Assembly (NCBI RefSeq): GCF_022627955.1
Contig: NZ_JABXGD010000003.1
Coordinates: 310,001-374,000 of the forward strand
Length of the DNA stretch: 64,000 bases
Source: Microbacterium sp. C5A9
Lineage (GTDB): Bacteria > Actinomycetota > Actinomycetes > Actinomycetales > Microbacteriaceae
Direction of reading: 5' to 3'
The notes under the pieces: model-generated
Seen by the model: the letters and a program-made list of their open reading frames with translations, nothing else
The model's database searches: none
Told to the model about the DNA's origin: nothing
Program-made: the position numbers and the translations under genes
Shown here: piece by piece, positions 57,325 to 64,000 of the stretch
Layout: every line of letters begins with the position of its first letter
Position numbering within the stretch: the first letter of the stretch is position 1

Positions 57325-59654
57325 GCGCCGACCGGCTCCGAGACCGTCGGGCCGAAGGCGGCGGGCAGGGTGGCCTGCGAGCGCTCGCGGATCTCGGCGA
57401 CGGGAACCGTGAAGACGTCCTGCACCTCGAGCTTCGCGCCCTCGCTGTCGGTCACGCCGATGCGCATCACCGGGTAGTTGCGGCCCTCGCAGAGTCCGCG
57501 GAACTTCACGTCGTCCTCTCGGGGCACCGTGACGATGACGCGACCGGTCGACTCCGAGAACAGGGCGGATGCCGCATCCACGCCGTCGCGCTCGATGATC
57601 TCGTTCAGCCAGACGCGTGCGCCGACGCCGAAGCGCGAGACGCCCTCGGCGAGGGCCTGTGCGAGGCCACCCTCCGACACGTCGTGCGCCGACGAGATCA
57701 GCCACTCGTCACGGGCGGCGCCGAGCAGACCTGCGAGGCGCTTCTCGCCCGCGAGGTCGACCTTCGGGGGCAGTCCGCCGAGGTGCTGGTGCACGGTCTC
57801 GGCCCACGCCGAACCCGACAGCTCGGTCGAGGTCGTGCCGAGCAGGTAGATGTTCTGGCCCTCGTCCTGCCATCCCGAGGGGATGCGGCGCGAGACGTCG
57901 TCGATGATGCCGAGCACGCCGACGAGCGGGGTCGGGTGGATCGGCACGTCGCCGGTCTGGTTGTAGAACGAGACGTTGCCGCCGGTCACCGGGGTGCCCA
58001 GCTCGTAGCAACCGTCGGCGAGGCCGTCGACGGTCTGACCGAACTGCCACATGACCTCGGGGTTCTCGGGAGAGCCGAAGTTCAGGCAGTCGGTGATCGC
58101 GGTGGGAACGGCGCCGGTGACGGCGACGTTGCGGTAGGCCTCGGCGAGGGCCAGCTGGGCGCCCGCGTACGGGTCGAGCTGGCAGTAGCGGCCGTTGGCG
58201 TCGGTCGAGATCGCGAATCCGAGACCCGACTCCTCGTCGACGCGGATCATGCCGGCGTCGTCGGGGAACGAGAGGGCCGTGTTGCCGAGCACGTAGTAGT
58301 CGTACTGGTTGGTGATCCAGCGGGTGTCGGCGAGGTTCGGTGAGGCGACGAGGTCGAGGAACTGCTCGCGCAGCACCTCGGGGTCGTTCGAGCGGGGCAG
58401 CTTCTCGGCGGCATCCGCCTGCAGCGCGTCGATCCACGTCGGGTACGCGACCGGGCGGTCGTAGACCGGGCCGTCGACCGCGACGGTCGAGGGGTCGACG
58501 TCGACGATGCGCTCGCCCTGCCAGTCGATGATGAGGCGGCCGTCGCCGGTGACCTCACCCAGAACCGACGTCTCGACGTCCCACTTCTGCACGACCGCGA
58601 GGAACGCGTCGAGCTTCTCGGGCGCGACGATCGCCATCATGCGCTCCTGCGACTCCGACATGAGGATCTCCTCGGCCGTGAGCGAGGGGTCGCGCAGCAG
58701 CACGTTGTCGAGAGAGACCTTCATGCCGCTGTTGCCGTTGGCCGCGAGCTCGCTCGTGGCGCACGAGATGCCGGCCGCGCCGAGGTCTTGGATCGCCTCG
58801 ACGAGCTCGTCGCGGTACAGCTCGAGGCAGCACTCGATGAGCACCTTCTCGGCGAACGGGTCGCCCACCTGCACCGCGGGGCGCTTGGTGGGTCCGCCGT
58901 CGGCGAAGGTGTCGGATGCCAGGATGCTGGCGCCGCCGATGCCGTCGCCACCCGTGCGGGCACCGAAGAGCACGACCTTGTTGCCGACGCCGGTCGCGTT
59001 GGCGAGCTTGAGGTCTTCGTGGCGGAGCACGCCGACCGCGAGCGCGTTGACGAGCGGGTTGGCCTGGTAGACGGAGTCGAAGACCGTCTCGCCGCCGATG
59101 TTCGGCAGGCCGAGGCAGTTGCCGTAGAAGCTGATGCCGCTGGTCACGCCGTGCACGACGCGAGCCGTGTCGGGGTGGTCGATCGCACCGAAGCGCAGGG
59201 CGTCCATGACCGCGACCGGGCGAGCGCCCATCGAGATGATGTCGCGGACGATGCCGCCGACGCCGGTCGCCGCACCCTGGAAGGGCTCGATGAACGAGGG
59301 GTGGTTGTGCGACTCGGCCTTGAAGGTGACGGCCCAGCCCTCGCCGACGTCGATGACGCCGGCGTTCTGGCCCATGCCCACCATGAGGCGCTCCTTCATC
59401 TCGTCGGAGACCTTCTGGCCGAAGCGGCGCAGGTAGTTCTTCGACGACTTGTACGAGCAGTGCTCCGACCACATGACGGAGTACATGGCCAGCTCGCCGG
59501 AGGTCGGGCGGCGGCCCAGGATCTCCTTGATGCGGGCGTACTCGTCGTCCTTGAGGCCCAGCGCTGCGTACGGCTGCTCCTTCTCCGGAGTCGCGGTCGC
59601 GTTCTCGACGGAGTCGGGGACGTGCTTGTGGGCAGGTGCAGGGGCGGTGGTCAC
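57321..59654 (-). CDS. purL: Phosphoribosylformylglycinamidine synthase, large subunit (small-type PurL)
   Basis: 777 aa. Catalyses FGAR to FGAM with ATP and glutamine in purine synthesis, working with PurQ and PurS, which are not in this window. Signatures: [18 protein letters not shown] near the start, [26 protein letters not shown] (ATP-binding AIRS-like site), [29 protein letters not shown], and [20 protein letters not shown]. Length is that of the small PurL of Gram-positives. GTG at 59654 has AGGAG 5 nt before it and is preferred over the GTG at 59660. Confidence 0.95.
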   Translation of the reverse strand: MTTAPAPAHKHVPDSVENATATPEKEQPYAALGLKDDEYARIKEILGRRPTSGELAMYSVMWSEHCSYKSSKNYLRRFGQKVSDEMKERLMVGMGQNAGVIDVGEGWAVTFKAESHNHPSFIEPFQGAATGVGGIVRDIISMGARPVAVMDALRFGAIDHPDTARVVHGVTSGISFYGNCLGLPNIGGETVFDSVYQANPLVNALAVGVLRHEDLKLANATGVGNKVVLFGARTGGDGIGGASILASDTFADGGPTKRPAVQVGDPFAEKVLIECCLELYRDELVEAIQDLGAAGISCATSELAANGNSGMKVSLDNVLLRDPSLTAEEILMSESQERMMAIVAPEKLDAFLAVVQKWDVETSVLGEVTGDGRLIIDWQGERIVDVDPSTVAVDGPVYDRPVAYPTWIDALQADAAEKLPRSNDPEVLREQFLDLVASPNLADTRWITNQYDYYVLGNTALSFPDDAGMIRVDEESGLGFAISTDANGRYCQLDPYAGAQLALAEAYRNVAVTGAVPTAITDCLNFGSPENPEVMWQFGQTVDGLADGCYELGTPVTGGNVSFYNQTGDVPIHPTPLVGVLGIIDDVSRRIPSGWQDEGQNIYLLGTTSTELSGSAWAETVHQHLGGLPPKVDLAGEKRLAGLLGAARDEWLISSAHDVSEGGLAQALAEGVSRFGVGARVWLNEIIERDGVDAASALFSESTGRVIVTVPREDDVKFRGLCEGRNYPVMRIGVTDSEGAKLEVQDVFTVPVAEIRERSQATLPAAFGPTVSEPVGA

Positions 59655-59769
59655 GCGCACTCCTAGGGAAGGGGCCGGCGGGGCAGGGTCCAGTCTACCG
59701 GGGGACGCCGGGGGCCTGGGTTCGTGCGTCGGGGCGACGGATGCCGACATCCGCATCCGCTGCTCGCAT

Positions 59770-60468
59770 CTACGTCAGGAGCGGTCCGAGCTCCCGTGCA
59801 GCCGCGAGGACGGAGACGGCGATCGAATCGGACTCGTCGATGTATCGGCGTGGACCCGAGTAGGACACTGCTCCGGCAAGCGCCCCTGACGCGTCGGTGA
59901 TCGGCGCGACCAGACACCCGCGCTGACCGTCGCGAGTGCGGATCACACCCTGCTCGCGGAGCTCGGTGACGAGGTCGTCGGCGACGTGCTCCCCGCGGAC
60001 GACTTCCCCTCGCACGACGAGTGGCAGCAGACCCAGCGCGTATCGGGTGGGCTCGTGCTGCAGGCCCAGCCGGTTCGAGAGGGGAAAGTCGGGGTCCTCA
60101 TCGGCGATGACGACTCTGCCGTCGCGGTAGAGGACGAGGTGGATGCCACCCCGCGCGCTCGCCCTGGTGCGCTCGAGGACGTCCCGTGCGGCGCGTGGGA
60201 CGCGCTCGACGGCGATACTGCCGGCCAGCAACGCCACTTTCGTGCCCAGGGCGAAACCGGTGAGATCCGGTGTCCGGACGAGGTACTCGTCCTGGACCAG
60301 CAGATTGAGCAGGCGATAGGTCGTCGCGCGCGGCATCCCCAGATGCTCGGCGAGTTGCCGCGCGGTGACGCCGGCTCCCATCGCCGCGACGGCTTCGAGC
60401 ATCGACAGCGCACTGTGGATGGCGGTGGGCTGGCGGGCCGAGATCGATACCCCGTCACCGCCCGTCAT
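59770..60468 (-). CDS. IclR-family regulator
   Basis: 232 aa. IclR winged helix at about 12-70 ([52 protein letters not shown]) and an IclR effector domain ([45 protein letters not shown] ... [27 protein letters not shown]). It is the second gene after the APC permease, with ATGA overlap, and probably governs this and the divergent amine locus. Effector domains of this family bind small aromatic or keto acids. Confidence 0.92.
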   Translation of the reverse strand: MTGGDGVSISARQPTAIHSALSMLEAVAAMGAGVTARQLAEHLGMPRATTYRLLNLLVQDEYLVRTPDLTGFALGTKVALLAGSIAVERVPRAARDVLERTRASARGGIHLVLYRDGRVVIADEDPDFPLSNRLGLQHEPTRYALGLLPLVVRGEVVRGEHVADDLVTELREQGVIRTRDGQRGCLVAPITDASGALAGAVSYSGPRRYIDESDSIAVSVLAAARELGPLLT

Positions 60469-61991
60469 CCGTCGGCGTCCCCCGGTTCGCCCCCGTGTGC
60501 GCTGCCATTGCCGTCGCCTGCGCTGCCACTGCGGGCGACGCCGCCGAGCACGTGAGCGGCGACCGGCTCGTCGTAGCGTCCGACCTCTCCGAGAGGCGCG
60601 CGACGCCGCCATCGGATCAGCGCCGCCGCGATGACGGCGATGCCGACGGTGAGCCAGACTCCGGGATTCCCCGCCGTGGCCTCCGCGGCGAGATAAACGG
60701 TCAGGCATCCCGTCAGCGCCGCCGCCGCGCTGACGGCCACGATCACGGATCCGGCGGTGACCTCTCCGATGCGACGCAGGAACAGTGGCGCGGCGATGCA
60801 GACCAGCACGTAAGCGACGATGTAGCCCGAGGCCGAGATCAGCAGGATGACCCGCATCGCGTCCCACGGCGACACCCCGGCCGCGACGACCGCGATCGGG
60901 ACCAGGGTGATCGGCGGGGCTGCGACGGCGATCGCGCCGACCGGAGTGCGGTGACGGCGGTGCGTGCGTCCCAGCTCGGCCGGGGCCACGCCGTCGCGGG
61001 CGAGTGCGAACACGATGCGGGTGAGGGCGGTCGTCGATGCGATGGCGCAGGCCAGGCCCGAGGTGGCGATGCCGACGTCCGCGACGGCGGCCCAGGCGGA
61101 GAGACCGAAACGCGACGCGAGCTCGTCGAGGAGCGCGACCGATGTCGGCCCCCCGATCGCGTCGGCCCCTGCGATCTGCGTGTAGCCGGCTATGAGGTAG
61201 AAGACGCCGGCCACGCCGACGCTCCACACGATGGCGCGGGGGATGTTCTTCAGGGGCGAGCGCGCTTCGACGCCGAGCGTCGCCGAACTCTCGAAACCGA
61301 CGAACGCTGTGATCGCGAGCACTGCGCCCCCGGCGACGCCCGCCACCGATACGTCGTCGGGCGAGAAGATCGCCGCCGGATGGATCGGTCCGATCTGCAC
61401 GAGGAGCACGATCAGAAGGAGCAGGATCAGCGCGACGGAGACGAGTTCGACGACGAGAGCGACCCGGGATGAGAGACGGATGCCACGCACGAGGACGATC
61501 GCGAGCACCGCTGCCTCGATGACCAGAGCGCCGAGAGCGATCGGGGTCGCAGGGAGCTGCGGCCACAGCCGGGTCACGAGCATCGTCGCGTAGTGCGCAC
61601 CGCCCAGGAGGGCGAAGACCGAGATGAAGGCGTATCCGACGACGATCGCCGCGCCCGTCGCGAGCCCGGCGGTCGTGCCGAGTCCCCGGGCGGCATAGGT
61701 GTAGAGCGAGCCGCTGGCCGCGAACCGCCGCGTGAACTGGTTGATCGTCCGAGCGACCAGGAACGTGATGATCGTCGCGAGGGCCATCACGAGAACTGTC
61801 GCTCCGCCGGCCAGATCCGCGACCATCAGCACGGCCATGGCCGACGCCGCCGCCGGGGCGATGGCGGCGACCGACTGCGCGAGGACGTCGGCGAAACCCA
61901 CGGTGTGCCTGTCGAGTCCGTGCAGCGGTGAGCGGGCGGCGAAAGATCGAACGGCCTCCGGGCGCTCGATCGCCTCTTCGAGTGCAGACAT
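60465..61991 (-). CDS. APC-superfamily amino acid/amine permease
   Basis: 508 aa with twelve hydrophobic segments; HTVGFADVLAQSVAAIAPAAASAMAVLMVADLAGGATVLV is the unwound helix 1 of the fold, and ITAFVGFESSATLGVEARSPLKNIPRAIVWSVGVAGVFYL (helix 6-7) is typical of amino-acid/amine permeases. A C-terminal Gly/Ser/Ala tail follows. GCGGAGGCC precedes the ATG. Overlaps the iclR gene by 4 bases, and stands back to back with a second APC permease at 62230. Confidence 0.93.
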   Translation of the reverse strand: MSALEEAIERPEAVRSFAARSPLHGLDRHTVGFADVLAQSVAAIAPAAASAMAVLMVADLAGGATVLVMALATIITFLVARTINQFTRRFAASGSLYTYAARGLGTTAGLATGAAIVVGYAFISVFALLGGAHYATMLVTRLWPQLPATPIALGALVIEAAVLAIVLVRGIRLSSRVALVVELVSVALILLLLIVLLVQIGPIHPAAIFSPDDVSVAGVAGGAVLAITAFVGFESSATLGVEARSPLKNIPRAIVWSVGVAGVFYLIAGYTQIAGADAIGGPTSVALLDELASRFGLSAWAAVADVGIATSGLACAIASTTALTRIVFALARDGVAPAELGRTHRRHRTPVGAIAVAAPPITLVPIAVVAAGVSPWDAMRVILLISASGYIVAYVLVCIAAPLFLRRIGEVTAGSVIVAVSAAAALTGCLTVYLAAEATAGNPGVWLTVGIAVIAAALIRWRRRAPLGEVGRYDEPVAAHVLGGVARSGSAGDGNGSAHGGEPGDADG

Positions 61992-62003
61992 GGGGGCCTC
62001 CGC

Positions 62004-62033
62004 CTGTTGCGCGATGAACGCTGCTGCGCGATG
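62004..62033 (-). repeat. Two 13-bp direct repeats before the APC permease
   Basis: CTGTTGCGCGATG (62004-62016) and CTGCTGCGCGATG (62021-62033), 17 bp apart, lie just upstream of the permease start at 61991. They could be regulator sites. Confidence 0.45.
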
Positions 62034-62088
62034 GGAAGAGGCTACGAGCGGTCGGTTGCAGGGACGCTTCAGTCGTGTTTCGCGCAGA

Positions 62089-62104
62089 TCTCACCCGAAT
62101 GAGA
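62089..62104. promoter_or_regulatory. TCTCA-N6-TGAGA inverted repeat between divergent permeases
   Basis: Perfect 5-bp arms spanning 16 bp near the middle of the 238-base divergent region; size and symmetry suit an IclR-family operator. Confidence 0.45.
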
Positions 62105-62229
62105 CAGCCCGCACTCGAGTGTCCCGTTCACGGCGACCGCAGACGTCACTCCGCCGAGACGGGCGGGTAACCCCGCCGCGGCAGGGTGAGGGAATCGCAC
62201 CGCTCCGCTTCTCTCAGAAGGGTTTGCAC

Positions 62230-63702
62230 ATGGTTCAGATTCAGCCCAGCCCCACCGAGGCCTCCTCGAAGAAAGTCCTGTCGGGATCGCTCGGCGCCAC
62301 GGCGATCGTCTTCATGGTCGTCGCTGCCGCCTCGCCTCTGACGGTCATCGGTGGGTCCGCCCCGCTCGGCATCCTGCTCGGCAACGGCTCGGGCTTCCCG
62401 GCGCTGTACGCGATCAGCGCCGTCGTCCTCCTGCTCTTCGCCGTCGGGGTCTCCGCCATGGCTAAGCACGTCCCCAATCCCGGTGCATTCTTCACCTACG
62501 TCGGATACGGTCTCGGACGCTCGACCGGTCTCGCCTCCGCGTGGATCGCGATGCTCACTTACACGACGATCCAGGTGTCCGTATACGGCTACATGGGGTA
62601 CGTGCTGAGCTTCACGTTCGAGGGCTTCGGCATCTCACTTCCCTGGTGGCTGTACTCCGTCGCGGTCGTCGCTCTCGTCGGCCTCCTCGGTTACCGCCAC
62701 ATCGATCTGTCCAGCAAGGTGCTCGGTGTGCTGCTCTGCGCCGAGGTCGGCATCGTCCTCATCCTCGTGGCTGCCGTCGTGCTCTCCGGTGGCCCCGAGG
62801 GGCTGAGCCTGGCGCCGTTCGAGCCGGCGAACGTCGCGAGCGGTTCGCCGGGTGTGGGCCTGATGATGGCGATCGCCGCCTTCATCGGGTTCGAGGCGAC
62901 CGCCGTGTTCCGCAGCGAGGCGCGCGACCCCGACCGCACGATCCCGCGGGCGACCTACATGGCCGTGATCGGCGTGGGCGTGTTCTACACGCTCGCCTCG
63001 TGGGGCCTCGTGATGGCGTGGGGGCCCTCGAACATCCTCGATGAGGCCGCTGCCGACCCCGGAACGCTCATCCTCCGGACGATGTCGGCGTATCTCGGCC
63101 CGATCGGCGAGATCATCACGAACATCCTCCTCATCACCGCGATGTTCGCGTGCGTGCTGTCGTTCCACAACGTCGTCGCCCGCTACCAGTACTCCATGGC
63201 CGGTGCCGGTGTGCTGCCCGACCGCGTGGCCGCTGTGCACCCCCGGCACATGTCGCCGCACGTGTCCTCGCTCGCGCAGACCATCACGGCGGTCGTCCTC
63301 GTCGCGCTGTTCGCAGTCCTCGGCCTCGACCCGGTGCTGCAGGTGTTCACCTGGTTCGCCGGCGTCGCGACCGTCGCCATCGCCATCCTGATGGCGGTGA
63401 CCTCGATCGCGGTGATCGTCTACTTCGCCAGGACGCGCAAGGACAAGCGGATCTGGAACACCGTGGTCGCCCCGGTGCTCGGGTTCATCGGGCTGGTGCT
63501 CTCGGTGGTGATGATCGTCGTCTACTTCCCGATCATGGTCGGCGATGCGGATGCCGAGGGGAACCCCGTCTTCGGAGCGGTCAGCTGGTGCCTGCTCGGA
63601 CTGGTGATCGTCTTCCCGCTCCTCGGTTACATCCAGGCGGCGTGGATCAGAACCCGGCGACCGTCCGCCTACGCCAAGCTCACCGACGCGATCGCTGGCT
63701 GA
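62230..63702 (+). CDS. APC-superfamily amine/amino acid permease
   Basis: 490 aa, twelve to thirteen hydrophobic segments. VLSGSLGATAIVFMVVAAASPLTVIGGSAPLGILLGNGSGFPALYAISAVVLLLFAVG is helix 1-2 of the APC fold; AAFIGFEATAVFRSEARDPDRTIPRATYMAVIGVGVFYTLASWG is the helix 6 region. GAAGGG precedes the ATG. Four bases before the tyramine-oxidase-subunit-B-like gene, so it probably imports the amine handled by that enzyme. Confidence 0.93.
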   Translation: MVQIQPSPTEASSKKVLSGSLGATAIVFMVVAAASPLTVIGGSAPLGILLGNGSGFPALYAISAVVLLLFAVGVSAMAKHVPNPGAFFTYVGYGLGRSTGLASAWIAMLTYTTIQVSVYGYMGYVLSFTFEGFGISLPWWLYSVAVVALVGLLGYRHIDLSSKVLGVLLCAEVGIVLILVAAVVLSGGPEGLSLAPFEPANVASGSPGVGLMMAIAAFIGFEATAVFRSEARDPDRTIPRATYMAVIGVGVFYTLASWGLVMAWGPSNILDEAAADPGTLILRTMSAYLGPIGEIITNILLITAMFACVLSFHNVVARYQYSMAGAGVLPDRVAAVHPRHMSPHVSSLAQTITAVVLVALFAVLGLDPVLQVFTWFAGVATVAIAILMAVTSIAVIVYFARTRKDKRIWNTVVAPVLGFIGLVLSVVMIVVYFPIMVGDADAEGNPVFGAVSWCLLGLVIVFPLLGYIQAAWIRTRRPSAYAKLTDAIAG

Positions 63703-63706
63703 GGCC

Positions 63707-64000
63707 ATGAGCGCGATCACCACTGTCCCGACCACCCCCTCCCCGAACAGGAACCTCATGCCCCTGCCCCACGTCGATTTCCTCTACCTCTCCGAAGCCG
63801 ACATGATCGCGGCCGGAGTGACCGATATGCACCAGTGCGTCGACACCATGGAGGAGATGTTCGCGCTGTTCGCCGCCGGCGACTACCGCATGACCGGTGA
63901 GAGCAACGATTCGCACGGCGCGATGATGACGTTCCCCGAGGCGTCGCCGTTCCCGAACATGCCGGTGCCCACCGAGGACCGACGGTTCATGGCGATGCCG
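63707..64000 (+). CDS. Ornithine cyclodeaminase-family protein, tyramine oxidase subunit B-like (truncated)
   Basis: 98 codons before the window ends. After a short N-terminal extension (MSAITTVPTTPSPNRNL) comes FLYLSEADMIAAGVTDMHQCVDTMEEMFALFAAGDYRMTGESNDSHGAMMTFPEASPFPNMPVPTEDRRFMAMP, which matches the start of the ornithine-cyclodeaminase/mu-crystallin fold annotated as tyramine oxidase subunit B in Gram-positives. The start could also be the ATG at 63757. Together with the APC permease it suggests tyramine or a related biogenic amine as substrate; the catalytic NAD-binding half lies outside the window. Confidence 0.8.
   Translation, partial: MSAITTVPTTPSPNRNLMPLPHVDFLYLSEADMIAAGVTDMHQCVDTMEEMFALFAAGDYRMTGESNDSHGAMMTFPEASPFPNMPVPTEDRRFMAMP

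Noticed and set aside
1-64000. Insertion sequences, prophage or integrative element
   Set aside because: No transposase, integrase, phage structural gene, tRNA-flanked attachment repeat or terminal inverted repeat with target duplication was seen.

Overview
The window is 64 kb of a very GC-rich chromosome with tightly packed genes, many ATGA or GTGA overlaps, frequent GTG starts, and many genes whose start codon lies 6-7 nt after a TAnnnT box with no room for a leader. With the protein types present (SCO4848-like membrane protein, small PurL, DUF1048/PadR exporter, WXG100-like protein, Tat and lipoprotein signals) this points to an actinobacterium, most likely Microbacteriaceae such as Microbacterium. 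I see no rRNA, tRNA, CRISPR array, insertion sequence or prophage. The DNA reads as ordinary chromosome rich in transport and regulation, with a few accessory islands.

Layout. 1-2096: end of a sugar-kinase/aldolase catabolic operon and its DeoR regulator. 2329-7666 (minus): an operon of an ECF-like sigma factor, a 164-aa partner, a cytoplasmic subtilisin-like protease with a triple NPFSRT repeat, and a TPR-CHAT caspase-like protease. This is the most unusual system in the window. 7811-10636: small membrane protein, GyrI-like protein, and an MFS exporter divergent from an ArsR-type regulator across three evenly spaced TTGCGCAA boxes. 10676-18974: FUSC-like membrane protein, two ABC exporters (one with a GntR/YtrA regulator, one with TetR), an orphan WXG100-like gene with a possible immunity gene, and an RlmG/RsmC-like methyltransferase. 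19340-22543: glycine betaine importer proVWX ending in a 16-bp-stem terminator. 22730-30193: a hybrid DeoR-HTH/sugar-binding regulator, a sugar ABC importer, a hydroxyacid dehydrogenase and a Tat-exported beta-propeller, apparently one uncharacterised carbohydrate locus.

30272-32554 is a DrrAB-type ABC exporter with DUF1048 and PadR. 32773-40702 holds an SGNH hydrolase, CorA, an SDR, a YtcJ-like amidohydrolase, an MHS-type MFS transporter, LysR and a membrane-anchored coiled protein. 40867-45335 is a beta-glucosidase (GH3) facing an MFS sugar transporter across a strikingly symmetric double promoter, followed by a TetR gene. 45380-48550 holds membrane, wHTH, beta-lactamase-fold and DksA-like genes. 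48755-52745 is a phosphonate/phosphate-type ABC importer fused by overlaps to a protein-tyrosine-phosphatase-like enzyme and a TetR. 52755-55925 is an MMPL exporter with divergent TetR. 55951-59654 carries small genes and purL. 59770-64000 is the start of an amine-catabolism locus: IclR, two APC permeases and a truncated ornithine-cyclodeaminase/tyramine-oxidase-subunit-B-like gene.

Common themes: nearly every transporter has its own local repressor, and for most of these I can see a palindromic or repeated operator lying on the promoter. Strong inverted repeats mark many operon ends. Functional assignments come from reading motifs by eye; no database search was run.
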